DNA of 64,000 nt, from positions 13,680,166-13,744,165 of the forward strand of contig JAPTYO010000005.1 in the NCBI GenBank assembly GCA_036873135.1, read 5' to 3'. The notes under the pieces are model-generated. The model ran no database searches. It had not been told where the DNA came from and saw nothing but the letters and a program-made list of their open reading frames with translations. The first letter of the stretch is position 1; every line of letters begins with the position of its first letter. This DNA comes from Clarkia xantiana subsp. parviflora. Its lineage: Eukaryota > Streptophyta > Magnoliopsida > Myrtales > Onagraceae. Positions 21,180 to 33,289 of the stretch are shown piece by piece. The position numbers and the translations under genes are program-made.

Positions 21180-23769
21180 TACTTGAGTCATTGAGGTGTC
21201 GTCTCTGTAGTGGACGTTGGATTTCTTATACGCTGACCGGAGTCACTCTCTCCATCATGTGTAAGTTTTCTTCTCGCAAATGTTCTATATTTCCTGCTCA
21301 TTATGTAGTTTCTAAGTCGAGTGAGGATTGGGATTGTTCTCATGAGACTGTATCCGTGTCGGGGTTGATACCTGTTACCGAATCTGAGTTAAACATGTAT
21401 GTTGGGTATGTTCCCTCTGATCATGATTCTTAAGAATACCCTTCTTCCTTTCGGTTTCAGCCCGTGTGTCTTCTTCCGAGAAGGGTAGTCCTGAAGAAAG
21501 CTTTGTATATGTATCCGAGGTGGATCATTAAGGAAGGAAATTCATTGCGAATGAACTTTTGCTAAAGGACTACATGACTATCCTTCGTCTAGCTGGCTTG
21601 GCTGATTCATATCGCGTTGTGTATCCCTTCGAGCAGTACCCGAAGTCTAAGCTTTAGAGCATTACTCTTCCTCCTCCTGGGATGTCGACACTGTACACCA
21701 TCCAGGTGCGTACCGGTATGCTCTTTCTGTATTCCCCGGATCTCTTATAGCTTTGCGAGTACTATGGGGTGTTTCCCCTTGACTTCGCACCTCACGCCAT
21801 CACGTGTTGGGTTGGATTTCGCATTTTATGTCAGCGCCAAGGCTGGAGCTACTCTCTCAATGTCTTCAGGTACTTCTACCGCATTCAGTATAAAGAACAA
21901 TCTGGGGCGTACACCATGGTAGTATGATATCCTACTTTGTCCAAGAAGGAGGGTGAGTATATTTGGGATATTGATTGCCGCTTTGTTACCTCCGTTGACC
22001 AATTCCAGAACCAGTGGAAGAGTAGTTATCTATTCATCAGAGATTACCAGGTTACCTGGCCTATTCATGTTAGTGGTACAAGAATGGTACTCCTACCTCA
22101 TCCATTTTTTCGTCGTCGGAGCAAGCGACTATCAGAGCTATCTATGCTGCACATCAGACTCGAAGCTTTGCGCCTATAATGTCTTATGCTGATGATGATC
22201 TTCACCAAGCAGGCATATTAATTGACACTTCTTTGGTATGGTTGCTAATTTTTCTCATTGTTATATCTTCATGTTTCCTTATTGTTGGTTTGTTTGCTGA
22301 CGTGAAACCACGGTCACAGGTGGAACGTTCATCTCAAGGTGGTACTGGGTGTGTCAGGGGGTTACCTCCTTCCCTATTGTTCGGAAGCCGTCGAAGGTTT
22401 CTAAGTCACCCAAGGCGGCGGGTATGTGTGTTCATGTATTATTGTCGTAGGTGTTACTATTATTGTTGTGGTTGTTCATGTTGGTTTCTTCTTACTTTTT
22501 AGTACATGGGGACACCTCTGTTCCTGCTGACGGAGGTTCCATCTTCTCCTCTAGCCGAAAGAGGAAACTGGTTGATCTAGATGTTCCCGTTCCCACGCCT
22601 ACCCATGACAAAGGGAAAGATGTGGTTGATACTGTTCCTGTCGACCCTTTGCTTGCTGCACCCGTCGAGACTACGCATGCCGACTCTTTGCCCTTGGCTG
22701 GTCAGCAGGGCGATGCTTTTGCTATTGTTCAAGAGATTGCTTCTTATGATGATGGTTTGCTTAGCCTTTCTGGTCTTGGTCCAGAGACACAACTTCAAGG
22801 TATGTATACTTCTTCCTTGACTCCCCGTCTTGATGTTATATGTTGATTATTTTTTCTTATTCAGCTCGTATTCGTCATCATATACTATCCCGAGAGGATC
22901 TGGTTTGACCTCTTGATGGCGACATTATGGGCTCCGAATGGATACCATTTGCCTCTATGAACAGCTATCACTTTGACAAATGGTCATCCCTCTCTTCCCC
23001 CGAAGTTGGTGTACGCGTGTTGAATGTCGCGGTACCTCATGGTGACCGCAGGGCATTGCCTGACACCTCTAGATCTGTTTTTGAGTTTGTTTGCAATGCC
23101 ATGTCTCGCTATTACCTCGTAAGTATTGTATGTTTACTTGAGTGTTGTCATTATATTATTTTGTCTAATCCCTGTAAACCTTGTATTGGTCGTGTCCGAC
23201 GTGGTCACTATGGGATCTTTCATAATCCAGCTGACCGAGCAGGTTAATGCCCTGAAGGCTAATGTGAATGAGCTTGAGGGGACTGTAGGTTTTATGAAGA
23301 AGAGAGCTTATTCCTTTGGTTCTTTTGAGCTTGTTTATCAAAAAATCTTGCATCCCTTGAAGCCAACGTTGGTAGACTGCGGAAGGAGAAGGAAGAAGAG
23401 GCGGCGGCGGCGGCGCGCGAGCATCTGGCTCAGGCTCTCTTGAAGAATACTGAGGAGGCGATCGTTTAGGGGGTTGCTCAGTATAAGGCGTCTCCCGAAT
23501 TTGAGGTAGATGCCAAGGTGAGGTGCCATGACATCCTTACGTCCTATGGTGAGGATCTTTCTGTGAAGATACATGGGATCGACCCTTCTTTGATTTCAAC
23601 AGGTTCGGGGAATTTGCAGGGTTTGCCTCTGCACATATTTCATCATTGTTTGGTGAGGATTCTGCCCCCGTTGTTGAGGAGAATCGTCTTCCCCGCGACG
23701 CTCTCTGACAGTGCCTTGGAGGCTTTGTTATTCGGTGATGACGGCGAAGATGGCACTACCCCTCCTTGA
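21180..23769 (+). pseudogene. Antisense intron-containing ORF of gypsy element II (Transposase_28-like)
   Basis: Coding-like pieces begin about ATG 21254 (MCKFSSRKCS). A region around 21540-22190 has LLLKDYMTILRLAGLADSYR, YYGVFPLDFAPHAITCWVGF and LNVFRYFYRIQYKEQSGAY, the pattern I associate with the plant gypsy-type transposon family (Transposase_28). Later pieces carry SPEVGVRVLNVAVPHGDRRAL (about 23000-23060) and a basic, coiled-coil-like tail. Probable introns: 22236-22319 (GT..AG, 84 bp), one from about 22421 to 22501, one from about 22800 to 22863, and one with donor GTAAGT at 23119. The intron positions after the AGI..DTS-type and before the coiled-coil parts match those in element I. 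Internal stops show decay. Function is unknown. Confidence 0.6.
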
Positions 23770-24523
23770 TTGGAAACTCATTATCATATCTTCTCTGTTG
23801 ATAGCCACTTTAGCTTATCTATGATTATCATGTTCCTTTACTTGGAAACATTCATTTTGGGATTTAGGCTTGCATGCCATCCATCTATCTTTCACAGTAT
23901 ATCTGCACGAGACATATGTTTATATATGGTTATATAAACATGAGTAGGATTTCGTACTTTTGTTGATATGAAAGCCCTTGTAATCGATGAGTTGTGTGTG
24001 TGTGCAGAACCAATAACACCCTTTAATGATTGAAGGGAAGAAGCATGTATGCGAATCTTAAGTCGCATATTTAACCTATGTCATCGCGTTGATGTCCCTT
24101 TGTTCTTGGGGTGTTATCACTGTTGTCATGACATTCATTGCATTCAATCGCATTGGTACCCTTAGTAACGAGTTCATCCATTCCCCTCTTGGTCACTACC
24201 AAGGAATGGCGTAGCTTTTGTAGCATGTCGTATACTTTAGAAGATCCCTTGCTTGTCGATGCCTCGACATAGCTGCCTATTATAAGTTGCATGGCGTGAT
24301 GATTATGAGTAGTATGCACATTGTTTTCCAATTGATGTTAATCCAGAGTATAGTGCATAATGTGGGAAGGTAGTTACGAGAGTAGATTGACTTTATTAAA
24401 TGATTGATGTGATTACATGATTGTAAACAAACTTGGAGTTAGTAAATCTCTCTTCTTTTTATATAAGAGTTTAAGACAAAAGAACTTGATACATTAGCTC
24501 CTTTGTGATATAATGTTCTTCCT
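23770..24523. other. Spacer between antisense ORF and pol of element II
   Basis: AT-rich. A minus-strand open frame of 86 codons (24071-24331, MENNVHTTHNHHAMQL...) has no recognised relative. No array like the one at 4590-5530 is present here. Confidence 0.4.
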
Positions 24524-25608
24524 TTAACCATGGAATTTCTTCAAGTGTCCCCCGTTGAATGTGTTTGGAAGGATGTTGCCTTCAGTGTCTTGGAGGCGGT
24601 ATGCGCTAACATAAGGAATTGAGACAATCTTGTACGGGCCTTCCCACTTTGGAGATAACTTGTTGATTTGATCCAAATGTGAGAATTCATTCCTTCTCCA
24701 CACCATTTCGCCTACATGGAGTTGTCTTTCTTTCACTTTCCTGTTGTAGTATCTTGCAGTTATTAAGCGCATACGTGCTTGGGTTACCTCCGAGTTTTGC
24801 CTTCTTTCATCTGCCAAGTCCAGGTCTAAACGCATTTCCGCTTCGTTGGTTTGGGGGTCGAAGTGAGTTGTGCGGTATATGAGACAGCGATTTCGATTGG
24901 AGCTACGGCTTATGTTCCGTATACCAGGCTAAACGGTGTTTTGCCTGTTGACTCCTTCGGAGTTGTACGTACAGCCCATAGTACACTGCTAAGTTCTTCT
25001 GCCCATCCTCCTTTCAAAGCATGAACTCTTTTCTTAAGACCATCCAGGATGATCTTGTTGGCAGATTCGTTTTGTCCATTGGTTTAAGCATGACGCACTG
25101 ATGCGAAACGGTGATCTATGTTGAGTCTTTCACAGGACGCTTACAGTCTTGAACTTCTGAATTGTGGCCCATTGTCACTGATGAGTACCTTTGGTACGCC
25201 ATATCGTGCAATGATGTGGTTTCGTATGAAATCCATTATTTGTGCGTCTGTCGTACGTGCTAATGCCTTATCTTCAATCCACTTGGAGAAGTAGTCGATG
25301 GCTACTACAATGTACTTTGTTTGCCCCTTGGATTATGGAAGTGGTCCTACCAAGTCAATTCCCCATTGTGCGAAAGGCCAGGAACTTGCAATTGGACACA
25401 ACTCCGTCACGGGAGCCGTTATGTCCTTGAATATAGTTGACAGGATTCGCATTCCATGACCATGTTTGTTGCTTGGCTTCTCATTGTTGGCCAATAATAT
25501 CCTATACCAACCGCTTTTCGGATTAAGGATCTTGCCCCCTCGTGACAAGCTGCTTGGCCTTCGTGTAAGTCCTTCAACACTGCCATGCCTTCTGGGAAAG
25601 TTAAGCAC
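24524..25608 (-). pseudogene. Integrase of gypsy element II
   Basis: Minus strand. The integrase N-terminus lies in the frame above it (MVMECESCQLYSR near 25419-25450). Then come WPFAQWGIDLVGPLP (25333-25608), the core (the region 25090-25330 encodes a decayed TDNGPQF/E part), and the C-terminal segment RLITARYYNRKVKERQLHVGEMV with LSPKWEGPYKI and HLKKFHG just before the stop at 24524. Frameshifts and stops separate the pieces. Confidence 0.75.
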
Positions 25609-26522
25609 TTTAGGTATGGCGTCGAGAATCCTTTCTTGTACAGCTGGCCTTCAATCAACGTATAGTTGACAGCGATTCTTCTGATTTTTTGCGCTTTAAG
25701 TCTTTCTTCTGGTAGGACATTATCCGTGAGGTATGCCAGAATTGGAGTCATCCAGGTCGGCTCTGCGTTGATATTTAACACCTCCAGTTTGTCGATTACG
25801 GACGTGATCCTGTTTTCGACGAAGTGTGTTTCTTTGCCTTGTTCCCTTCCTTGTGCAAACTTGCTTAACGCACCTGCCTCTTGATTTTCTTCCCTTGGGA
25901 CAGACGTTATGCTGAAAGTTTGAAAGCTTGCAATGAGCTCTTTTGCTTGTCCCAAGTATTTCTGCATGTTCTCTGACTTAGCCACGTACTCCCCTTTGAC
26001 TTGATTTACAACCAGCTGTGAGTCGCACTTGACTCTTAAGTGTTTTCCGAGGCCTTTTGCAATCCTTAAGCCTGTTATCAAGGCTTCATTTGCTGCCTCG
26101 TTATCCGTTGCTCTGAATGTTAAGCTTAGAGCATACTTCAACGGTTCTGACCCATCAGGCGGAATTATGAGGAATCCAGCTCCTGATCCTTCCACGTTTA
26201 AGGAACCATCAGTGTACATTTGCCACACCTCCGTGTGTTCTTCATTTTGTTGTGTCCCATCTTGGATATCAGTTTCCGGGGTTATTCTTGTGAATTCCGC
26301 GATAAAGTCTGCCAATGCTTGTCCCTTGATTGTTGTTCGTGGTGCAAAGTGGATGCGGAATTCACTTAGCTCGATTGACCACTTTGTTAATTTTCCTGAC
26401 ATGTTTGGCTTTGACAGGATGTGCTTCAAGGGTTGGTCTGTTAGGACTGTTATCTCATGTGCATGGAAGTATGGTCTCAATTTCCTTGCCGCAACTATGA
26501 GGGGCATATAGGTACTTCTCAA
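25419..26522 (-). pseudogene. RNase H regions and start of integrase, gypsy element II
   Basis: A long intact frame of 367 codons. It opens in the RT-linked RNase H (VAARKLRPYFHAHEITVLT, DQPLKHIL). It continues through FAPRTTIKGQALADF to the second RNase H (QMYTDGSLNVEGSGAG, RATDNEAANEALITG, VKCDSQLVVNQ) and ends in the HHCC region of integrase (HEGARSLIRKAVGIGYYWPTM, ECESCQLYSR). TDGS is intact, while the NES/NEAEYEA-type glutamate position reads NEAANEA. Confidence 0.85.
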
Positions 26523-27693
26523 TTGGCATATAATTCACTTCGTACTTTGCCAAAATCTTGCTCACATAATATACTGGAAGCTGTGTAGTCCCTTTTTGCT
26601 TGACGAGTACTGAGCTGACCGCAGTGTTGCTTACGGATATGTACAGGTAGAGCGGTTCGACTTGGATTGGTTTTTCTAACGCTGGGAGCGTCCGCAAATG
26701 CTGCTTCAATTGTTGGAATGCTTCTTCACATACCGGTGTCCACTCGAACTTCTTGTTTGCACGAAGTACTTGGAAGAATCGAAGGGCTTTGTCGCCTATT
26801 CTTGCGAGGAACCTGTTAAGAGCTGCTAGACGTCCATTTAGTTGTTGGACTTCTTTGTGCTTCTTGGGGGACTCAATTTCTTCTATCGCCTTTACTTTTT
26901 CCGGGTTTGCTTCGATCCCTCTCTCGCTGACCATGAAGCCGAGAACTTTTCCTGATTGCACGCCAAAGGCACACTTTGTTGGATTTAATCTGACTTGGAA
27001 TTCTCGCATTCTTTTAAACACCTGACGGAGTTCATCAGCATGGTTACGCCTTTTTATCAACTTCACGACCATGTCATTTACGTATGCGTCCATGACTTTC
27101 CCGATCATATCTCTGAAGATTGTGTTGACCATTCGTTGGTATGTTTCTCCGGCATTAATTAGTTCGAATGGCATGAACTTGTAATTGTAGATCTCTTTGT
27201 CTGCATAGAATGCGGTGTGAGGTGCGTCTTGTTTCGCCATTGGAATTTGGTTGTATCCTGAATACGCATCCCTTACTGACATTAGCTCGTGTCCTGCGGT
27301 GGCATCTACTAGCTGGTCGATCCTTGGCAGCGGATATGAATCCTTTGGGCATGCATTGTTGAGGTCTCTGTAATCGATGCACATTCTAATCTTGCCGTTA
27401 GGTTTGGGTACCAAAACTGGATTTGCCACCCATGTTTGATATTGCGATTCTTAAATGAAACCTGCATTCAGCAACTTGCCCACTTCCTCTCGTATTGCGA
27501 GCTTTTTGTCACCTCCCAACGGACGTAGCTTTTGTGTTATAGGTCTGGATCCTGGTTTGATGTTGAGCTTGTGAGAGATTATGTTTGGGCTTATTCCTGG
27601 CATGTCGCTTGGTGACCATGCGAACAGCTCCTTATATTCTTCTAGGAGTGCCTTGATTTCTATCACTTCATCTTCTGATAGTGATGCCCCCAC
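26455..27693 (-). pseudogene. Reverse transcriptase of gypsy element II, altered catalytic motif
   Basis: Two frames, 27451-27693 (LFAWSPSDMPGISPNIISHK, then LAIREEVGKLLNAGFI) and 26455-27429. The second carries NPVLVPKPNGKIRMCIDYRD, MPFELINAGETYQRMV, the catalytic box YVNDM, FGVQSGKVLGFMVSERGIEA and LNGRLAALNRFLARIGDKA. The box reads YVND where YVDD is expected, so the first catalytic Asp is replaced by Asn. A short gap with a stop separates the frames at about 27430-27450. Confidence 0.85.
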
Positions 27694-28335
27694 TCAGACC
27701 ATCCTCCCTGGCTCATCGATATTGACTTCTTGCAATGCTTCCACAGGAGCAGGACGTGCATGATCCATCCTCGGGTCTTCATCAATGATGGGAATGCCGC
27801 TATTATTTGTCTTTTCACCATGTTGGAGTGCAACCCTGTAGCAATTTTTTGACAGCTGCTGATCTCCCTTTACTTCACCGACTCCTGCCTTTGTTGGAAA
27901 GTTGACTTTTTGGTGTGATGTTGATGTTATCATACCCCACTTGTTCATGGTGGTGTATCCCAAGATTTCATTATACGCGTTAAGCTTTTCTACGATCACG
28001 AATGGTACGTCTACTTGGAGTTGTTTCTTTCCTTCTCCCGTGATGACTGGTAGAGTTATGAATCCTAACGGGTAGCTTACATCTCCCATGAATCCCACCA
28101 AGGGTGAGTCCATTCTTTTGACGAGCTTCTTTCTCCCCAGGGCTAAAATGATAACTTTTGTAATGATGTTGGGCGAACTTCCACCATCTACCATAATGCG
28201 CTTGACATCCATGCCATCAATTGTCATAGTTATAACCAACGCGTCGGTGTGCGGGTGCACAATGTGGATTTTTTCTTTTGATGAAAAGCCAATGACGTCT
28301 TTCGTACGATCATCCTCTTCGTCCGCATCTATCAT
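27694..28335 (-). pseudogene. Aspartic protease region of gypsy element II
   Basis: An open frame of 213 codons. IGFSSKEKIHIVHPHTDALV leads into the protease with RIMVDGGSSPNIITK (catalytic Asp in VDGGSS), VGFMGDVSYPLGFITLP and AYNEILGYTTMNKWGMI. It ends MDHARPAPVEALQEVNI, the usual PR-RT linker, and runs directly into RT. In an active element it would process the polyprotein. Confidence 0.8.
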
Positions 28336-28346
28336 GACAGTATCCC

Positions 28347-28615
28347 TTATGTCAGCATCCTGGCATATGCGCTTTGTGCGGGTAGCATTATTTCTCGTTC
28401 ATAGGACGTTTCTCCTCCAGCTCCAAAGCCTCCGTTGATCACGTGCACATTTGTGGATGGTATAGTTAAAGCGGTGGATCTTGTATTTGGAATGCGAGAG
28501 CGTCTTGGTTGGCTTTTGGTTGGCTTTGGCTTGCTTGCATTCGCCTTTTTTGGTTGTCTTCCTATCGTGGCTTGCAGCATGGCTTTTTGTTCGAATCACT
28601 TCAGACGGGGCCAAA
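28347..28615 (-). pseudogene. Leader/Gag-remnant ORF of gypsy element II
   Basis: Minus strand, starting just after the primer binding site (28590-28615). The translation (ATIGRQPKKANASKPKPTKS) is basic. It runs into VHVINGGFGAGGETSYERE, which is normally the linker before protease. The Gag core is therefore missing and the leader is joined directly to the protease linker. The element at 56568-57569 has the same unusual order. Confidence 0.6.
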
Positions 28616-29283
28616 TGTTGTGTTTGCTTCACCACTTGGGCTGCTTCGAGCTTTTTCCTTCACGATTTGGCTTGAGATATATGTATAAGGATGGGAACGC
28701 CGCAATCCTTAATACACAATCACCGAGCTAGACTTCAATCCTCAACCTTGAACTCTTGATCTCCGGGTCCTGCACGAAGGGCAGTAACTAGCGTGGGATG
28801 GGGGATGCTAGTTGGGCCCACTCCAACGCTCAAGTTAGCACTTCTAGAGAGAGAAAGACTTAGAGAGAAGTCAGAGCATTTCAAGTCCAAAAGTGAGGGA
28901 AATATTTAAATGAGAGACCTAGGCCCCTATTTATAGGGAACCTAAGGATCCTGTTCAGTTTTGAAGTACTTGATGTCGGTATGTAAAGAAGACGTATACC
29001 GTCATCAAGGCGGACTATGTATGAACCGACTTCCCGCAGTTGGAAAATTGATCGGAGTGAACGTACGAGGTAAAACGGTAATCCGGACCTACCCGGATTG
29101 CCTTAGGGAAATCCGGACCTCCGGATCGCCTTAGGGCAATCTGTAAGTCCTTCGGCCCGGGAATTACGCGTATCCCGGACCGTTCTAGACTTGGGTGTCC
29201 GCGAAAGGGTTTTTTTACGGGTTTTGGGATATTTTACGAGGCCCGAAATGTAAATACGAACCCGAATTGGACAGATATCTTAA
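28616..29283 (-). repeat. LTR of gypsy element II (5' LTR in element orientation)
   Basis: TGTTG at 28616 borders the primer binding site. A minus-strand TATA box (CCCTATAAATAGGGG) lies at about 28923-28938. The outer part (CCGAATTGGACAGATATCT) matches the start of the LTR at 55862 (AGATATTTGTCCAATTCGGG), so the two belong to one family. The last bases are lost at the junction with copia sequence. Confidence 0.75.
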
Positions 29284-29700
29284 ACTAGTGATCAAGGAAT
29301 TCATCTCGGAAGTGAAACCCCGAGATCGAGAGGCTGTCAAAGGAAAGTTGATGGTCAAGGTTCAAGCTCTGCTCTTGTTCCCAAAGGAAACGATGCTCCG
29401 ATAAGAAGCATTGTTCCGAGTGGGAGTAATGTTCCCAATAGAAGTGATGCTACGATAAGAAGCATTACTCCGAGTGGGAGAAATGATCAGAGTCTAGATG
29501 GGAAGTATCAAGCCTAGACGAAAGTCAATGGCTTCGAACCCATCGAGCAAGGTGAAAACCTCGCTCTAACAACTATTGGCAAGCATTGGAAAGACCTCAA
29601 GTGGAAAAATGGAGGAAAATAATAAAAGAGAGAGATCGCCTAAATGAAAGCCATTATAGTCTATAGTTGACTTACCTGCTAACAACAGGGGCACAAGGAT
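29284..29700. other. Copia-flanking sequence with a 54-bp duplication
   Basis: No coding call. ATAAGAAGCATT..TCCGAGTGGGAG occurs twice (from about 29392 and 29446), a local duplication of about 54 bp. Probably a decayed part of the following copia element. Confidence 0.4.
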
Positions 29701-31125
29701 ACGGTGAGTCCTGAAAGAAGGCTCACCACTTATGGAAAAGGTTGGGTGTTACAAAACCCGACTTGTTGCGAAGGATATACCCAATTTCACGGAGTGGACT
29801 TTGACAAAACAAACTCACTGACTGTTCTTAAAACAACGGTTAGGGCCAGTCATGGTCCTGGTCCCAAGTCTCGATTTCGAGCTGCACCAAATGGATGTTA
29901 AGATCGCATTCCACCACGGAAACCTGGAGGAAGAGAAATATACAAAGCAATCAGAGCGTTTCATTACTCCTGGTAACGAACGTAAAGTTTGTAAACTCCA
30001 AAGGTACATCTACGGTCTTAAACATTCGTCTCGGCAATGCTACCGTAGATTCAACGAGAAATGGTAGGAAACGGATTCGTGAATCTTCACGAGGATCCGT
30101 GCGTGTATTATAAGACCTCCGGGTCTAAGTATGTCATCTTAACCTTATACGTGGACGACATACTCCTTGTCGAAAACGACGTGAGTTTTATGAAACAAGT
30201 CAAAGTCAAGGTTGGCATCTGTATTTGAGATGAAAGACATGGGAGAGGCCACGTACATCTTGGGCATTAAAATTGCTAGAGATCGGGCTACCCGTAAATT
30301 ATGTCTATCTCAAGAAGTTTATATCAACAAACAATTGAAAAGATACAGATTACAGGATGCCAAACCCATGGATACGCCGGTGGTGTTTGGATACGCACTG
30401 TCGAAATGTGACGGCCCCCAGAACCTGGCAGAGCGAGAACAGATGAAGGGTGCGGAGTATTTAAGCATGGTCGGTAGTTTGATGTACGCCATGCAATGCA
30501 CCCGTCCGAATATCTGTTACGCTGTGGGCCTAGTAGCGCGTTTCCAATCAGATCCTGGCTATTAACATTTAAAAGTTGTAAAACCAAGTATTCATTATCT
30601 GAAAGGTACTGCCGACTACGCACTGTGCTATGAGGGTGGGAAGTTAAAGTTGACCGGTTACAGTGAAGCCGACCATGGTGGCGATCTGGATGATCGTAAG
30701 TCCACCATAGGAGGAGTGTTTCTCCTTGCTAAAGCTGCCATTCCATGGACGAGCAAGAAGCAATCCTGTGTTGCGCTTTTCACAATGGAATCGAAATTCG
30801 TAGCCCTCTCCAAGAACGCACAGAAAGCGGTCTGGCTGAAAAGGTTTCTTACTGCGCTGCTTGATGGTGACGTCGGGAGTAAACCTGTGAAGGTGTTCTC
30901 TGACAATCAGGCAGCCATTGCGGCAGTAAAGAATTCGAAGTACCATAGTAGGACCAAACACATTGATGTGAAATATTTTTTATGCAAAATCTATGGTAGA
31001 AGAGACTATAATCACTACGGAATACTTGTCCATTGATAACTTGATTGCGGACCCATTAACTAAACCACGACGTAGGGAGATATTTGAATATCATGTAAAA
31101 CTCCCTGGATTGCATAGGGTTTAGA
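29701..31125 (+). pseudogene. Ty1/copia RT and RNase H (truncated element A)
   Basis: The RT begins in decayed form (GYTQFHGVDFDKTNSLT; normally VVKMTT... follows). It then shows FELHQMDVKIAFHHGNLEEE, YIYGLKHSSRQCYRRF, ILTLYVDDILLVENDVSF (catalytic YVDD intact), FEMKDMGEATYILGIKI and LMYAMQCTRPNICYAVGLVA. RNase H follows: ADHGGDLDDRKSTIGGVFLL, WTSKKQSCVALFTMESKFVA and YHSRTKHIDVKY. It ends PLTKP...LHRV near 31123. The 5' part (gag, protease, integrase) is absent and at least four frame changes or stops occur. Confidence 0.85.
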
Positions 31126-31140
31126 AGTGGCGTGTATCTC

Positions 31141-32845
31141 TGATAACATTTTGATATTAGAAAGCTACATTTCGTAAGCGAAAGAATTGCAACTGAGTTT
31201 ATGATCAATCGACGTCATAATGTTTTGATTACATCAAATTTTCGGTCTATAAACTAAGTCGTAGGAAGACGCAATCCTCCGCCAAAACTATGTCGAATGT
31301 GGGCCTTATCTCGTCACACAGGTACGGTCATCTTGCAGTGGAGAGAGGCCTCTACTAAGAATTAAGGGGATAAACCTGATTACGCAGAATGATCATCTAG
31401 TGTCGAAGTAACTCGACATGATCTTCGCTTTGCAGATGCCGTGATGAACTTTGTTCGTCATTAATCCACATTCTGGGCCAGATGAAAATCTGTGATAGCA
31501 TGATTTGACATATCCCATTCCTTTGAACTTAAACGTTCAGGTATGCTATCAACGCGTGCTTCATACTACGCGTGCCACATTCGACCACTGGGTCACAACT
31601 CGGTTGTGCTAGAAAAGAATCCTCGTGATTATGGCAGGCGCAAACATCTTCACCTCAAGCGTGGGATTGATCCCAGGAGCCTTATGAAGAGGCACCCAAA
31701 GTATTCTCACAGACTCGTAACTCATATCTAAGATCAAGCTCTATGTTCGCTTCACGACGTACGAGCGTAGTGCTGAACAAAAAGTCCCAGTGACCACGTC
31801 TTTGGAAACCGGTTGGGTTTAAATAAGGATATGAGCGATGGGGATGGTCAAGTTAACCTGCAATTCACCGACTCTTGAATTCACTAAGGTGTCCACCAAC
31901 CGGATATCAGTTGAAGCTCGTGAATACTTGTACAGATGCCTTGGAGAAGTATTCCTATGAGGAAACTAGGCAAAAGGAGAATTATTAGTTGACCTAGGAT
32001 ACAGAGCGACACTATATAAATGTTGTTTATAACAGGTTGATTGGAGAAAAGGAAATCAAAGTTCCGCGGGCGCTACAACACTCCTAACAGATGAGTAGCA
32101 CGATGCCCGCCGTGTCCGCCGGTCGCACGGCAAAGCTCGTATGAACTATTCGGAAGTAAAGGACCAGATCGTAGGAGTGAAATGTTGATGCATATTTGGA
32201 CTACAATACATTAACAGACACCCTCACATTCCGGCGAGTGGGAGCTGTAAGCATATGGTGATGGGCGCCGTAAATGGAAGCCCATTATATGTATATGTTA
32301 CCTAAATTAATTGGGTAGATGTCACTTTAGGACACTGGGCCAGACCCAAATCCTAAATGACATGAGAGGCCTAAAATTAGGCCTCCATATACTAGCATGG
32401 CCGGCCGAATTATGGGTGGGGGTAAAGTGGACTTTTATCCACTTTACTCCTCCTATATATATGGGGAGTTAGGGGTTTTATTATGGTTAATCACAATTCT
32501 CTTTAAGTGGTGTTTTGAGAGAAAACCCTTCCCCTAAGATCACCATACTTCGGCCGAACCCACCAAACACCAAGGGTGTGCCAATTTGCCTTCGAGCAGA
32601 CAGTCCGGAGATCTGTCCCTTGCCAAGAATCGATCAGAGGCTTTGCTATGAAGAATATACCACGTAGGGCTTCCTTCATAAGAACCCCTACGGGTGCCGA
32701 CCGGAGGATCGTGAACTCCCTCCTGCAAAGATCTTGGGACTACGGATTACTGTAGAGGTATTTGCAAATCTTCCACTTCGTAATTTGATTATTTGCATGT
32801 ACCATGATTTTAGTATCCGTAGTGATTACTCCCCGTAATCTAACA
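31141..32845 (+). repeat. 3' LTR of copia element A
   Basis: It begins TGATAACATTTTGATATTAG about 15 bp after the end of pol and ends GTAATCTAACA. The opening matches the LTR of the minus-strand copia at 61688-62876 (its reverse complement begins TGATAAAATTTTGATAATTG), and the ends of both match ..CAACA/..TAACA. A TATA-like CCTATATATATGG at about 32452-32465 and the preceding ACTTTTATCCACTTTACTCC are shared. The length (about 1.7 kb) exceeds the 1.19 kb of the other copy, which has an internal deletion. No 5' LTR is present. Confidence 0.65.
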
Positions 32846-33289
32846 ATATTTTATTTATTGTCAATATCATTAATTAGGGAAACAAATATACTGACAATAT
32901 ATTTTCTTAAACTTTTAGGTAACTAAATCTATCAATAATATCTTAATCCCTATATTTTAGCTAGATATATTGATAGTGATATATTTCCATATATTTAATG
33001 TGAACCTATCAATATATTTCCAAATATAGATATATTGTTACCTTTAATAAAAATTTAAATATGGTAAACAATATTTATATGTATTTCGGTCGAAAATTAC
33101 TTTTCTTTTGGACTAAGAAATTAAAATTTTCACCTTGTAATCTTAGGGTAAAATAACATCAAATTGGAAACAATTATAAAAATCGGAAATTTTAAATTCT
33201 TAATTTAAAAAATTTCGGCCAACCATGTCTTAAATCAGGAACACCAATTTATCAAAATCAAGAACGTCTAACACAGGTTCTGATACCAC
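32846..33289 (-). repeat. 5' leader and PBS of a minus-oriented copia
   Basis: AT-rich sequence ending in a primer-binding site on the minus strand (GTGGTATCAGAACC, 33276-33289), complementary to initiator tRNA-Met as in many copia elements. No coding sequence is left. A related leader occurs at about 34745-35179. Confidence 0.6.

Larger units (their letters stand above)
20600..29283 (-). mobile_element. Gypsy element II (Tat-type Ty3/gypsy, minus orientation, 3' LTR not found)
   Basis: On the minus strand: LTR 29283-28616, primer binding site (TTTGGCCCCGTCTGAAG), short leader ORF, protease, RT, RNase H, integrase (to 24524), then the plus-strand antisense ORF (21180-23769). The Gag core is absent. 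No matching LTR was found on the left; the left limit given is approximate, and the LTR-like fragment at 17245-17890 is only a weak candidate. The right edge of the LTR loses its last few bases at the junction with the copia fragment at 29284. Confidence 0.7.
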
